A DNA stretch of 64,000 nt from Flavobacteriales bacterium (GTDB lineage: Bacteria; Bacteroidota; Bacteroidia; Flavobacteriales_C; GCA-002722245). Every line of letters starts with the position of its first letter. Within the stretch, counting starts at the first letter, position 1. Positions 7,849 to 16,713 of this stretch are shown piece after piece. The translations under genes and the position numbers were made by a program. The stretch covers positions 1 to 64,000 of the forward strand of contig JAHEZL010000016.1 of the NCBI GenBank assembly GCA_023251095.1, in the 5' to 3' direction. The notes beneath the pieces were generated by a model. It worked only from the letters and a program-made list of their open reading frames with translations. It was not told the origin of the DNA and did not search any database.

Positions 7849-9250
7849 TTGAGAAAGTGAAATATCCTTTTGCATTATTATAACACACATCTTTCACCAG
7901 CTTACCCAACAACTCATAATCTTCAGGCAATTCACCATTCGTCACATCTGTACCAATCATATTACAAAGTATCCTGCGGAAATATTCGTGGCGCGGATAA
8001 GAAAGAAAACTGCGACTATCGGTGACCATTCCAACAAAACGGCTCAGCAATCCGAAATTGGAAAGTACATTCAACTGTTTTTCAATTCCATCTTTCTGAT
8101 CCAAAAACCACCATGCCGCGCCGTATTGCATTTTTCCGGCAACTGCTCCGTCATTAAAATTAGCGGCCATTGAAGCCATCATTTCACTGTCTTTCGGATG
8201 AAGATTATAAAAGATGGTTTTGCTTAAAGCATTTTCAGAGTTTAAACGATCCAGAAATTTCTGCATGGATTCGGCATAATTCCAATCTCCTATAGAATCA
8301 TATCCTGTGTTGGCTCCAATTTTATGATACATTTCCGAATTGGTATTTCTAATGGCTCCCACATGAAATTGCTGCACCCAGCCTTTTTCACTATTCATCA
8401 CCGCCAGCTGAAATAACAGGGCCGATTTGTATTTTAAAATTTCAGAATCGGTAAGAGTTTCCTTTTTTGCTTTTTGAAAAATTGCTTCAATCTCCCTTTC
8501 AGAATAATTTTCGGCATAAAAAGTTTCCAGTCCGTGATCCGACAAGCGGCAACCCATTTTATGAAAAAAATCATGTCGCTGTTTCAAAGCTTTTAATAAA
8601 TCAGAATAGCATGCAATCGGGGTATTGCACACTTTTTCCAATTTATTTATCCAATCCCAAAACTGCACTTTAAGTTCAATGTTTAAAGCCATATCGGGAC
8701 GGAAAGTAGGCAATACTTTAATTTCAAAATCTTCTTCTTGTAACTGCTTATGGTATTCCAAACTATCGGTAGGATCATCGGTGGTACACAGCACTTCCAC
8801 CTTCATTTTTTTCAAAAGATTACGAACGGAATATTCTTTTTTCTGCAGCAAGGCCGATGCCCTGATGTATATATCTTCGGCATTTTCAGCATTGAGCAGC
8901 TCTGTAATTCCAAAATAATTTTTGAGTTCCAAATGCGTCCAGTGATACAAAGGATTGCGCAAAGTAACAGGAACTGTTTCGGCCCACTTTTGAAATTTCG
9001 CTAAATCAAAAGCATCACCTGTAATAAATTTTTCGGCAACACCATTGGCGCGCATGGCCCTCCATTTATAATGATCACCTTCCAGCCATGCTTCTGTAAG
9101 ATTTTTAAACCGCCTGTCTTCCGCAATGTCTTTCGGTGATAAATGACAATGATAATCCACTATCGGCATTAAAGAAGCGTAGTCATGATATAATTTTTTC
9201 GCTACTTCATTTTGAAGTAAAAAATCTTCGGATAAAAATTTAGTTTTCAT
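7802..9250 (-). CDS. uxaC: Uronate isomerase (glucuronate isomerase)
   Basis: 482 residues. It converts D-glucuronate to D-fructuronate, or galacturonate to tagaturonate. It is an amidohydrolase-fold enzyme: the metal-binding [16 protein letters not shown] is at residues 33-48 (His34, His36), and [17 protein letters not shown] and the late [22 protein letters not shown] follow in family order. It starts at an ATGA overlap with the uxuA stop. The normal protein ends near [10 protein letters not shown]; here a further ~15 residues ([15 protein letters not shown]) are read from an inserted palindromic repeat that has replaced the original stop. The core is intact, so activity is expected. Confidence 0.95.
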   Translation of the reverse strand: MKTKFLSEDFLLQNEVAKKLYHDYASLMPIVDYHCHLSPKDIAEDRRFKNLTEAWLEGDHYKWRAMRANGVAEKFITGDAFDLAKFQKWAETVPVTLRNPLYHWTHLELKNYFGITELLNAENAEDIYIRASALLQKKEYSVRNLLKKMKVEVLCTTDDPTDSLEYHKQLQEEDFEIKVLPTFRPDMALNIELKVQFWDWINKLEKVCNTPIACYSDLLKALKQRHDFFHKMGCRLSDHGLETFYAENYSEREIEAIFQKAKKETLTDSEILKYKSALLFQLAVMNSEKGWVQQFHVGAIRNTNSEMYHKIGANTGYDSIGDWNYAESMQKFLDRLNSENALSKTIFYNLHPKDSEMMASMAANFNDGAVAGKMQYGAAWWFLDQKDGIEKQLNVLSNFGLLSRFVGMVTDSRSFLSYPRHEYFRRILCNMIGTDVTNGELPEDYELLGKLVKDVCYNNAKGYFTFSTSLRGGTTKQTHYIK

Positions 9251-10455
9251 TCCCTGTTGTTTTTTGTTTTCAAAGCATTACATCTTTCAATTCCCATTTC
9301 CAAACCCCGAAGCTCTGCCAGGCCTTTCAAACGGCCGATGGCTGAATAACCCGGATTTGTTTTTTTAGATAAATCATCCAGCATCTGATGACCATGATCG
9401 GGACGCATGGGGATCTGATGTTCTTTACGTCCCAATGTTTTTCGTTTTTTCTCTTCTTCTTTTATGGCCCTCATCACTTCAAACATATCTACATCTCCTT
9501 CCAGATGATTGGCTTCATAAAAACTGCCTTCACTATCGCGTTGCGTGCTACGTAGATGAATAAAATTCATGCGCTTTCCATAGCGGCGAATCATTCCGGG
9601 TAAATCATTATCGGCTCTTACGCCATACGAACCTGTACACATTGTAAAACCATTGGCAGGTGAATCAACAACAGCCAGCAATTCCTTCAAATCACTTTCG
9701 GTACTCACTACACGCGGCAAACCTAAAATGGGATAAGGAGGATCATCGGGATGAATGGCCATTTTTACGCCGGTTTGCTGGGCAACAGGAATAATTTCAT
9801 TTAAAAAGAAAGCTAAATTTTTTCGCAATTTTTGTTCATCTACATCGGAATATTCATTCAGTATTTTTTGAAATTCTTCTACCGTGTATGATTCTTCCGA
9901 TCCCGGCAAACCTGCAATAATATTGCGTTGCAGTTCCATCTTTTTCTCCTCATTCAAAGCATCAAAATATTTTTTTGCTTTTTTGATACGCTCGCGGGAA
10001 TAATCTTTTTCGGCATTCGCCCGCTTTAAAATATATAAGTCGAAAGCAGCAAAAGCATTCACATCAAAACGCAAAGCTTTTGATCCGTCGGGGAGTTCAA
10101 AAGAAAGATCAGTTCTCGACCAATCCAGCACCGGCATGAAATTATAGCATATCGTATCAATACCGCATTGTGCCAAATTACGGATGGATTCTTTGTAATT
10201 GGAAATGTATAAAAGATAATTTCCTTTTTGTTTTTTAATGTCTTCATGCACAGGCACGCTCTCCACCACCGACCAGCGCAGGCCTGCTTCTTCAATCATT
10301 TTTTTTCGTTCTAAAATTTCGTGTACCGTCCACACCTCTCCGTTTCGCATATGATGCAAAGCTGTTACAATACCTGTAGCACCGGCCTGTGCAACATCGC
10401 TCAGTTTCACCAAATCATTTGGTCCGAACCATCTCCATGTTTGTTCCATTCCCAT
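9247..10455 (-). CDS. uxuA: Mannonate dehydratase
   Basis: 402 residues from the ATG at 10455 (a second ATG at 10449 is equally possible). The frame continues upstream to 10482, but that stretch is part of a repeat. It dehydrates D-mannonate to 2-keto-3-deoxy-gluconate. Family marks are [14 protein letters not shown] at the start, [11 protein letters not shown], the metal/substrate region [40 protein letters not shown] and [12 protein letters not shown] (His and Asp metal ligands). Length fits the family. It overlaps uxaC by 4 bp downstream. The 109 bp upstream to the SDR gene are filled by two stem-loops of a palindromic repeat, an unusual insertion inside an operon. Confidence 0.95.
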   Translation of the reverse strand: MGMEQTWRWFGPNDLVKLSDVAQAGATGIVTALHHMRNGEVWTVHEILERKKMIEEAGLRWSVVESVPVHEDIKKQKGNYLLYISNYKESIRNLAQCGIDTICYNFMPVLDWSRTDLSFELPDGSKALRFDVNAFAAFDLYILKRANAEKDYSRERIKKAKKYFDALNEEKKMELQRNIIAGLPGSEESYTVEEFQKILNEYSDVDEQKLRKNLAFFLNEIIPVAQQTGVKMAIHPDDPPYPILGLPRVVSTESDLKELLAVVDSPANGFTMCTGSYGVRADNDLPGMIRRYGKRMNFIHLRSTQRDSEGSFYEANHLEGDVDMFEVMRAIKEEEKKRKTLGRKEHQIPMRPDHGHQMLDDLSKKTNPGYSAIGRLKGLAELRGLEMGIERCNALKTKNNRE

Positions 10456-10468
10456 ATTTCTGTTTTTC

Positions 10469-10543
10469 TTGTAGAGACGCAAAATTTTGCGTCTTTTTTA
10501 TTTTCGTATTACTGGTGAGACGGAAAATCTTCCGTCTCTACAA
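10469..10543. repeat. Two-hairpin palindromic repeat inside the uronate operon
   Basis: Outer arms TTGTAGAGACG and CGTCTCTACAA enclose two stem-loops: a perfect 20-bp palindrome (10475-10494) followed by a T-run, and GAGACGGA/TCCGTCTC (10517-10538). The T-run makes the first hairpin look like a terminator on the plus strand, antisense to the operon. Confidence 0.7.
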
Positions 10544-10564
10544 AGACCATAATCATCCATTGGT

Positions 10565-11380
10565 TTACACACCACTATATGCACTAAATCCGCCATCCAC
10601 ATGAATTACTATTCCCGTAACAAAACGAGCTGCATCACTGCACAAATAAATTAATGCACCGTCGAGATCTTCAGGATTACCAAAGCGACTCATCGGCGTG
10701 TGCGAAATAATCTGATGACCTCTTGGCGTTAAACTTCCATCGGCATTGGTTAGCAAAGCTTTATTTTGTTCTCCCAGAAAAAATCCCGGAGCAATGGCGT
10801 TCACTCTTAATCCTTCTCCGTATTTGGAAGCCAGCTCAACGGCCATGTATTTGGTAAAATTATCAATGGCCGCTTTGGATGCCGCGTAACCTACTACTCT
10901 TGTGAGTGGCCGATTTGCCGCTGCCGAAGAAATATTGATGATCACTCCCGCTTTTTGCTGCACCATCAAATCGGCAAAAACCTGGGTAGGTACAACAGTT
11001 CCCATTAAATTTAAGTCGACCACTTTCCTAAAATCTTCGGTTTGTAAATCAAAAAAACTTTTATTGGGAGGAATGGTAGCGCCCGGCAAATTTCCGCCTG
11101 CAGCATTGATGAGGATATCCAATCGTCCGTATTTAATTATAAGCGTTTGTTTTGCCACCTGCAATTCGTTTTCATTTAAAACATCGGCTTGTAAAGCAAA
11201 GGCCTTTCCTCCTTCGTTTTCAATTTCTTGCACGACTTGTTGTGCCAGTTCTATTCTTCTGCCCAAAATACCCACCGTAGCTCCGGCGTGCGCCAAAGCC
11301 TTCGCCATTTGTCCGCCCAAAACCCCCGTACCTCCGGTGATCACTGCTACCTTTCCGTTTAAACTGAACAAATTTTTCAT
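10565..11380 (-). CDS. SDR-family D-mannonate oxidoreductase (fructuronate reductase)
   Basis: 271 residues, a classical short-chain dehydrogenase. It has the nucleotide-binding TGGTGVLG (15-22), the INAAGG motif (91-96), Ser151/Ser152, Tyr165 and Lys169 of YAASK, and the C-terminal DGGFSAYSGV. In Bacteroidota such an SDR replaces the long-chain UxuB and reduces D-fructuronate to D-mannonate with NAD(P)H, the step between UxaC and UxuA. That call rests on position: the operon has no other candidate for the step. It starts at an ATGA overlap with kdgA. A 2-deoxygluconate or KDG dehydrogenase activity is the main alternative. Confidence 0.85.
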   Translation of the reverse strand: MKNLFSLNGKVAVITGGTGVLGGQMAKALAHAGATVGILGRRIELAQQVVQEIENEGGKAFALQADVLNENELQVAKQTLIIKYGRLDILINAAGGNLPGATIPPNKSFFDLQTEDFRKVVDLNLMGTVVPTQVFADLMVQQKAGVIINISSAAANRPLTRVVGYAASKAAIDNFTKYMAVELASKYGEGLRVNAIAPGFFLGEQNKALLTNADGSLTPRGHQIISHTPMSRFGNPEDLDGALIYLCSDAARFVTGIVIHVDGGFSAYSGV

Positions 11381-12033
11381 TTTTGTATGGATTTAATAAT
11401 TGACAATACCACTTTCACCTGTTCTGTTAAAGCAGCATAATTTCCTTTTTCAATAATTTCTTTTGATAACAATTGCGATCCCATTCCCACGCAAACCACC
11501 CCTGATGCAAACCAGGCCCTCAAACTTCTTTCCGTTGGCTCTACTCCTCCTGTGGGCATCAAACGCAACTTAGGCATGGGGCCGCGCACAGCCGAAACAA
11601 ATTCGGGCCCTAAAACCGATCCCGGAAATAACTTCACTATATCAGCACCCCATTCCTGCGCCTGAACAATTTCTGTTAAGGTCATGCAACCCGGAATAGC
11701 ATAAATATTTTTTTCTTTACATGCACTCAGTATGCTTTCATTTAAAAAGGGAGACACAATAAAATCGGCTCCTGCTGCTACAAATTCATTCACATGAATG
11801 AGATTTAAAATGGAACCGGCTCCCAAGATCAAATCAGGAAAATTTGCTTCACTGTATATTTTGAGTTCTTTAAAAACTTGCAAAGCATTGTTGCCGCGAT
11901 TGGTAAATTCAAAAGCACGAACGCCCCCGTTATAACAAGCTTTCAGCACTTCTTTACAAACACTGATATCTGCATGATAAAACACAGGAATCATTCCTGT
12001 TTCAACTAACTTTATGTTTATATTTTTCATCAT
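11377..12033 (-). CDS. kdgA: 2-dehydro-3-deoxy-6-phosphogluconate aldolase
   Basis: 218 residues, a class I aldolase barrel that splits KDPG into pyruvate and glyceraldehyde-3-phosphate. The Schiff-base lysine is Lys134 in DIVKLFPG, the catalytic glutamate is Glu42 in FEFTNRG, and LRLMPTGGVEP binds phosphate. The FTNRG variant in place of the enterobacterial VTLRT is, as I recall, common in Bacteroidota. It follows kdgK with a gap of one base and overlaps the SDR gene by 4 bp, so the three genes are translationally coupled. The second codon is also ATG, so the start may be at 12030. Confidence 0.94.
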   Translation of the reverse strand: MMKNINIKLVETGMIPVFYHADISVCKEVLKACYNGGVRAFEFTNRGNNALQVFKELKIYSEANFPDLILGAGSILNLIHVNEFVAAGADFIVSPFLNESILSACKEKNIYAIPGCMTLTEIVQAQEWGADIVKLFPGSVLGPEFVSAVRGPMPKLRLMPTGGVEPTERSLRAWFASGVVCVGMGSQLLSKEIIEKGNYAALTEQVKVVLSIIKSIQK

Positions 12034-12034
12034 C

Positions 12035-13045
12035 TTATCTTGAAATTCTACCTCCTGTATCTCCTTCCATTAACTTTTCAACTTCCGCCACTGTAGCGAG
12101 ATTTACATCTCCCGGAATGGTATGTTTAAGGCAAGAAGCCGCCGTTGCAAAGTCAACCACCCTTTGCCCGTCGTTGTGATTTTTAATCAACCCGTAAATA
12201 ATTCCCGCCATGTATGAATCTCCCGCTCCAACACGATCAACAATGTGGGTGATTTCATATTGTTTTGAGGAATACAATTTACCTTCCTGCCATAAATATC
12301 CTTGCCATTGGTACCTACTCGCATTTGCGTTGGCTCTTCCTGTGGAAGCAATAGTTTTTAAACGCGGAAATTGTTTTTGCCATGCGCTGAAAACCTGCTC
12401 CAATGAATTTTCTTCCTTCGCCGGAATTCCCAGCATCAATTCCGAATCTCCTTTTCCTCCCAGCAATACATCGCAATATTGAATCAGTTCAGGCATTACT
12501 TCAACAGGATTTTTTCCATACTTCCACAAATTCGCACGATAATTCAAATCGGCTGAAATCGTAAGTCCCAAATCAGAAGCAGCTTTTAATGCCTCCAAAC
12601 AAACAGCTGCCAGCGATGGATTTAAAGCCGGAGAAATTCCGCTCCAGTGAAACCACGATGCATTTTGAAAAAGCGCTTTCCAGTCGATAGTTCCCGGTTG
12701 CAGCGATGCAAAAGAAGAATCCGATCGGTCGTATATCACTTTGCCAGGACGCAGAGCAGCACCTTGCTCCAAGAAATACAAGCCCAAACGACTTCCGCTT
12801 TTCAAAGAAAAAGAAGTGTCCACGCCCCAGCTATTAAAAGCAGACAAAGCTGCTGCACCCAATTCATTGTCGGGTACTGCAGTCACATAAGATGCCGGAA
12901 CACCAAAGGTGCTCAGTGATGCAGCAACATTTCCTTCGGAACCGCCATAGTTCAGCTCAAAAACATCGCTTTGCACAAAGCGCCTGTTGCCGGGCGCCGA
13001 CAACCTCAATAAAACTTCTCCGAATGTTATTACTTTTTCCTTCAT
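12035..13045 (-). CDS. kdgK: 2-keto-3-deoxygluconate kinase (PfkB family)
   Basis: 336 residues from the ATG at 13045. A GTG at 13066 would add seven residues but lies inside the operator palindrome and has no support from the family, which begins with a sequence like KEKVITFGEVLLRLSAP. PfkB marks are the N-terminal GGSEGNVAASL and the C-terminal GAGDSYMAG with catalytic Asp276. It phosphorylates KDG to KDPG. It is the first gene of the uronate operon: a -7 box TATATTTG lies at 13080-13087 (minus strand) and a 12-bp palindrome sits in the leader, so it is directly repressible by the divergent LacI-type protein. Confidence 0.94.
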   Translation of the reverse strand: MKEKVITFGEVLLRLSAPGNRRFVQSDVFELNYGGSEGNVAASLSTFGVPASYVTAVPDNELGAAALSAFNSWGVDTSFSLKSGSRLGLYFLEQGAALRPGKVIYDRSDSSFASLQPGTIDWKALFQNASWFHWSGISPALNPSLAAVCLEALKAASDLGLTISADLNYRANLWKYGKNPVEVMPELIQYCDVLLGGKGDSELMLGIPAKEENSLEQVFSAWQKQFPRLKTIASTGRANANASRYQWQGYLWQEGKLYSSKQYEITHIVDRVGAGDSYMAGIIYGLIKNHNDGQRVVDFATAASCLKHTIPGDVNLATVAEVEKLMEGDTGGRISR

Positions 13046-13056
13046 AATCAATAACT

Positions 13057-13068
13057 GTGTGCGCACAC
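13057..13068. promoter_or_regulatory. LacI-type operator of the uronate operon
   Basis: Perfect palindrome GTGTGCGCACAC with a central CG, as LacI-family repressors prefer. It lies directly downstream of the kdgK promoter (-7 box 13080-13087) and 12 bp before the kdgK start codon, where bound repressor would block transcription. Confidence 0.75.
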
Positions 13069-13079
13069 GTAAATACTAA

Positions 13080-13111
13080 CAAATATAACTATCTTTTTTT
13101 TCATATTTTTG
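13080..13111. promoter_or_regulatory. Divergent kdgK and lacI-type promoter boxes
   Basis: TATATTTG on the minus strand (13080-13087) and TATTTTTG on the plus strand (13104-13111), both matching TAnnTTTG. They would give a kdgK leader of about 28 nt and a regulator leader of about 33 nt to the AUU start. Confidence 0.6.
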
Positions 13112-13150
13112 ATATAATAAGTTTTTACACCAACTTAAAACTTTACAACT

Positions 13151-14173
13151 ATTACAACAATTAAAGAAATTGCCAAAAGAGCAGGAGTCTCTGAAGGTAC
13201 TGTAGACAGGATTATTCACCAACGCGGACAGGTTTCAAAGACCAATGTGGAAAAGGTGAATAAAATCATTAAAAAACTGGGCTATAAACCCAATGTTTTT
13301 GCACGAAATCTTGCTTTAAACAAAACCCACACTTTTGCTGTTTTGCTTCCCAAAAAAGAAGATCTCGACTACTGGAAAACAACTTTAGAAGGCATCAAAA
13401 AGGCCGAAAAAGAATTGTCTGTTTTCGGACTCAAAATAAAGTACTACTTCCACAACTACAGCGTAAAATCCTTTAATCTCCAGGCGGCAAAAATCATTAA
13501 AGACAAACCTTTGGCCGTGCTCTTCGCTCCTTTAGATACCGAATCTACCCTTGAGTTTATTGCCAAATGCAAAAAAGCACCTATCTCCTATGCTTTAATC
13601 GACTCAAACATATCCAATCAAACTCCTGTTACCTATGTTGGTCAGGATGCCTTTCGCAGTGGTCATTTAGCCGGGAAATTATGCGGATACAGCAAAAGCA
13701 AAAAAATATTGGTTGTGAAAATTGCACCTGAACTGGAAAACAACGCTGTTTTAAAACAACGAACAGAAGGCTTTTATTCCTATTACAAGGAAAATAAACT
13801 AAGCATGGATATTGAAGAATTAAATTTCAATACCCCTGAGTCTGTTCGCTTGAACAAGTATCTTTCCAATGAAAAAAACAACTCTATTCATGCGGTTTTC
13901 GTGCCCAATTCCAGAGCCCATATTGTTGCTCAGCATTTAAAGAAAAACAACCTGAAAATACGACTGATTGGATATGATTTAATTTCAAAGAACATCGAAT
14001 TCCTTAAAGCAGATTTCATTGATTTTCTCATCAATCAGAAACCTGAACAACAAGGATATATTGGCATTAACGCACTTTACAGAAAACTAATCTTAAAAGA
14101 CAACGTTAATGAAATCAACTATATGCCGATTGAAATCATTGTGAAGGAAAATGTGGAGTACAGTTTGGGTTGA
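13151..14173 (+). CDS. LacI-family regulator of hexuronate catabolism, apparent AUU start
   Basis: 340 residues. The in-frame sequence from 13151 gives the LacI helix-turn-helix TTIKEIAKRAGVSEGTVDR and the hinge region VSKTNVEKVNKIIKKLGYKPN, followed by a periplasmic-binding-like effector domain. After the in-frame stop at 13136-13138 there is no ATG, GTG or TTG before the GTG at 13247, which would cut off the DNA-binding domain. The codon at the place where the family has its methionine (two before TIK) is ATT. Either translation starts at AUU, or an ATG has mutated or been misread. It is divergent from kdgK with a palindromic operator between, so it probably represses the uronate operon and responds to a pathway intermediate. 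Confidence 0.85.
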   Translation: MTTIKEIAKRAGVSEGTVDRIIHQRGQVSKTNVEKVNKIIKKLGYKPNVFARNLALNKTHTFAVLLPKKEDLDYWKTTLEGIKKAEKELSVFGLKIKYYFHNYSVKSFNLQAAKIIKDKPLAVLFAPLDTESTLEFIAKCKKAPISYALIDSNISNQTPVTYVGQDAFRSGHLAGKLCGYSKSKKILVVKIAPELENNAVLKQRTEGFYSYYKENKLSMDIEELNFNTPESVRLNKYLSNEKNNSIHAVFVPNSRAHIVAQHLKKNNLKIRLIGYDLISKNIEFLKADFIDFLINQKPEQQGYIGINALYRKLILKDNVNEINYMPIEIIVKENVEYSLG

Positions 14174-14182
14174 ATTGAATTT

Positions 14183-14348
14183 AAATCCCTCTTGCCATCA
14201 CACAGAATCCTCGCGCGCTCTCCCTTTTTTCAAAGGGAGAAGCCCGCACTCATCCATTTTCACAAAACATTTCAGGAAATACCAGCTAACTAACTTCCTC
14301 CTTTGAAAAAGGAGGAGTGCGTTGACTGTGTGAGAGGAAGGAGGATTT
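14183..14348. repeat. Long palindromic element, degenerate copy
   Basis: Imperfect inverted repeat that begins AAATCCCTCTTG and ends GAGGATTT, with TCAAAGGGAGAAG/CTTCCTCCTTTGA as the inner arms. It is related to the perfect copy at 57359-57515. It ends 9 bp from the stop of the aldo/keto reductase gene and fills the whole gap after the LacI-type gene. Confidence 0.75.
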
Positions 14349-14357
14349 CACTCTTCG

Positions 14358-15329
14358 TCAACACGACCACGCACACGGTTTCCTATCCCACCTGTATTTC
14401 CTAAGAACGTCATACAACTCAGCATTCAACTTCTCACCATCCGAAATCCGCATGTTGCTTTCTACATTTTTTACTTTGCGCATTCCCGGAATCATCGTTG
14501 ACACCACTTCATTCATTTTAATAAATTGCAAAGCCATTTCCGTTAAGGTCATTCCGAGTGGGACAATCTTTTTCAATTCCTCTACTCTATCCACTGTTGG
14601 ATTCAAGTTCTCCGTACAGAAATAAATATTTCTCCAATCACCCTCTTCCCATGTTGAATTTTTAGTGAGCGCTCCTGTTAATGAACCTTCATCAAAAGGA
14701 ACCCGTGCAATAACGGCAATATTATTTTTTAAGCAATAAGGAAAAAGAACATCTTCAGGCGACTGATCGAAAATATTGTAAATTACCTGCACCGCGTCAA
14801 TCAACCCCGTATCTAAAGTGCTTAAGCAATTAGCGGGCTCCCAGCGGTTCACGCTCACTCCAAAGGCTTGCACCTTCCCTTCTTTTTTTAATTTTTCAAC
14901 CGTCATTTTCCATTCGTCTCTTCCAGCCCATTCGTCTTCCCACACATGAAAATGCATTAAATCTATCGTTTCAAGTTGCAGGTTTTTTAAACTTTTATCG
15001 GTGTATTCCAAAAGATGTTTTACCGGAAAAACATCATCAATAGACGATCCTTTAATGGGTGGCCACTTTTTATTCATCGGCGGAATTTTAGTGGACACAT
15101 ACAATTTTTTAGCGGCGTATCTTTTCAAAAGATCCGATAAAATCCGCTCACTTTTTCCTGCTCCGTAATCCCATGCCGTATCAAAAAAATTACAGCCCAT
15201 CTCTACCGATTTATCAAGAGCCATAGCTGTTTCCTTATCGTCTGATTGCATCCAGCCAGCAAGGCCCCACATACCATAACCCACCTCGCTCACCTTCCAG
15301 TTTTCTTTTCCGAATTTCCTGTATTGCAT
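14358..15329 (-). CDS. Aldo/keto reductase
   Basis: 323 residues, a (beta/alpha)8 NADPH-dependent oxidoreductase. The catalytic tetrad is visible: Asp50 and Tyr55 (FFDTAWDYGAGKSE), Lys81 (STKIPP) and a histidine in LMHFHVW (126-128). It reduces carbonyl groups of sugars or aldehydes; the substrate is not identifiable, but homologues of this size in Bacteroidota are often annotated as sugar dehydrogenases. It lies 9 bp downstream of the tetR gene and is almost certainly co-transcribed with it from the promoter carrying the LytTR-like repeats. Its stop is directly followed by a large palindromic repeat. Confidence 0.88.
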   Translation of the reverse strand: MQYRKFGKENWKVSEVGYGMWGLAGWMQSDDKETAMALDKSVEMGCNFFDTAWDYGAGKSERILSDLLKRYAAKKLYVSTKIPPMNKKWPPIKGSSIDDVFPVKHLLEYTDKSLKNLQLETIDLMHFHVWEDEWAGRDEWKMTVEKLKKEGKVQAFGVSVNRWEPANCLSTLDTGLIDAVQVIYNIFDQSPEDVLFPYCLKNNIAVIARVPFDEGSLTGALTKNSTWEEGDWRNIYFCTENLNPTVDRVEELKKIVPLGMTLTEMALQFIKMNEVVSTMIPGMRKVKNVESNMRISDGEKLNAELYDVLRKYRWDRKPCAWSC

Positions 15330-15338
15330 AAAAATATT

Positions 15339-15977
15339 TTAATAAGCTAAATCGGAAATTAATTGTCCGGAAGACTGCATAAGATGCTGCTTCATTTCTT
15401 GCGCACCATATTCACTTACAATTCCCGAAAGATGATATTTCACCGCTTCATTATATAACTCTGCCAATTGGAATTTTGAAAAAGGAAAAATCCTTGAATC
15501 AAAAATGACAGCTACTTTAAAAATGTATAATCGCGTAATCACTTCTATTGAAAAATCCTTTTTATACAAACCTTCTTTTATTCCTTTTTTTATGTTGGAT
15601 AAAAAAGTGTTGTACAAAAACTCATTCCTGTAATTCTCACAATACTTCCATGCTTCAGGATAATATTGTTGCAAATCAAAATACAGGGATGGATGAACAT
15701 TCAATAAATTATTGTATTCAAAATTTTTTATCTCCCACAATTCCTCAATAGCGTTTAAATTTTTAGAAAGAATGCCCTTAATAACTTTAACATCACCGGC
15801 CAATTTCCATTGCATTGATTTCGCTACCAACTCCGGTCGGTCATCCACATATTTATACAAAGTTTTTTTAGAGACTTTCAATTCCCTGGACATTAAATCC
15901 ATGGTAATGTTTTTGATTCCATACCTAAGATATACCTCTGTGGTTCTTTGATACAAGGCAAATTCACGATCTTCCAT
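15339..15977 (-). CDS. TetR/AcrR-family transcriptional regulator
   Basis: 212 residues. The N-terminal 50 residues form the TetR helix-turn-helix (YLRYGIKNITMDLMSRELKVSKKTLYKYVDD), and the rest is an all-helical ligand domain with no recognised family. It leads a two-gene operon with an aldo/keto reductase. The promoter is well defined: -7 box TAACTTTG (minus strand, 15997-16004), 19 bp before the ATG, and a 21-bp-period direct repeat 27 bp further upstream. The same arrangement controls the glucan operon, so this regulator is itself a target of that control. Confidence 0.87.
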   Translation of the reverse strand: MEDREFALYQRTTEVYLRYGIKNITMDLMSRELKVSKKTLYKYVDDRPELVAKSMQWKLAGDVKVIKGILSKNLNAIEELWEIKNFEYNNLLNVHPSLYFDLQQYYPEAWKYCENYRNEFLYNTFLSNIKKGIKEGLYKKDFSIEVITRLYIFKVAVIFDSRIFPFSKFQLAELYNEAVKYHLSGIVSEYGAQEMKQHLMQSSGQLISDLAY

Positions 15978-15996
15978 ATAACTTATTTAATAAAAT

Positions 15997-16060
15997 CAAA
16001 GTTAAGCCACGCTGCATTTTTAAATAAAAATATCGTTCAGAAATAGTACAAAATCATCCA
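15997..16060 (-). promoter_or_regulatory. tetR promoter with LytTR-like tandem repeat, copy e
   Basis: -7 box TAACTTTG (15997-16004 on the minus strand). Upstream, after 27 bp, lie ATCGTTCA (16032-16039) and ATCATCCA (16053-16060), period 21. The 21-mer at 16035-16055 is identical at 20 of 21 positions to one upstream of the glucan operon (17467-17487), reading both in the direction of transcription. Confidence 0.65.
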
Positions 16061-16066
16061 CTAAAA

Positions 16067-16684
16067 TTACTTCTCATATTGAATGTCATCTATATAGATT
16101 ACTGAACCTGCAACGGGTAAGTTTTGTGAAAATTCAAAAATGTAATTTACAGGAACATTATCGGCCAAACTACTCGGTATGTTAATACTGAATTTTTGCC
16201 AGTCGGTAGTTTTGTAATTGAAAAACTGTCCGTAAAAATCGGTACTGTTATGAAATTTCATTCCCATATGAATTTGTCCGTTCTTCAATGCCGCTTCATT
16301 ACAACTGGTCCAGAAGGTTAGTTTTTTATATCCCTTGTAACTTTTCCCAATGCCATCCTTCCACGGAGTAGAAGCGAACATTACACTGCCGCACCATGAT
16401 TCGGTACCGTCAAAAGAAATGGCAATTGATTTTTTTCCTGTATGCGGACGATCTGTAGAAAGTAAATCTATCACCATGCTCGATCCGTTTTTAGCGCCCA
16501 TATAACCACTGAAAGGAAAAAGCTGTTGCTCTAAAAACACTTCGCCGTAATGCAAGGCGCTTGTATCTTTGGTAGTTGTGGTGGTGGTTGTAGTCGTGGT
16601 GGTTACTTTTGGTTTTTCACACTGACATAAAAACAACAGTACGGAGACACTGCAAACAATTAATTTTAGGATTGGGGTTTTCAT
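16067..16684 (-). CDS. Lipoprotein with jelly-roll/carbohydrate-binding-like domain and poly-Thr linker
   Basis: 205 residues. The lipoprotein signal ends LFLCQC, and after it comes a run of twelve threonines encoded by mixed ACN codons, a flexible surface linker. The rest (YMGAKNGSSMVID, TGKKSIAISFDG, LTFWTSCNEA, DWQKFSINIPSSL, VIYIDDIQYEK) has the beta-sandwich pattern of galactose-binding-like domains. Its paralogue is the first protein of the glucan operon (17563), which shares FMGEKNGASMKI and the closing LYLDEIRF. It probably binds glycan at the cell surface. It is co-transcribed with the small protein upstream (gap 29 bp). Confidence 0.75.
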   Translation of the reverse strand: MKTPILKLIVCSVSVLLFLCQCEKPKVTTTTTTTTTTTKDTSALHYGEVFLEQQLFPFSGYMGAKNGSSMVIDLLSTDRPHTGKKSIAISFDGTESWCGSVMFASTPWKDGIGKSYKGYKKLTFWTSCNEAALKNGQIHMGMKFHNSTDFYGQFFNYKTTDWQKFSINIPSSLADNVPVNYIFEFSQNLPVAGSVIYIDDIQYEK

Positions 16685-16713
16685 AGAAAATAATTTTGGG
16701 GTTAATATTTCTG

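Noticed and set aside
13046-13066. Longer kdgK starting at GTG 13066
   Set aside because: The added codons lie in the operator palindrome and do not match the family N-terminus.
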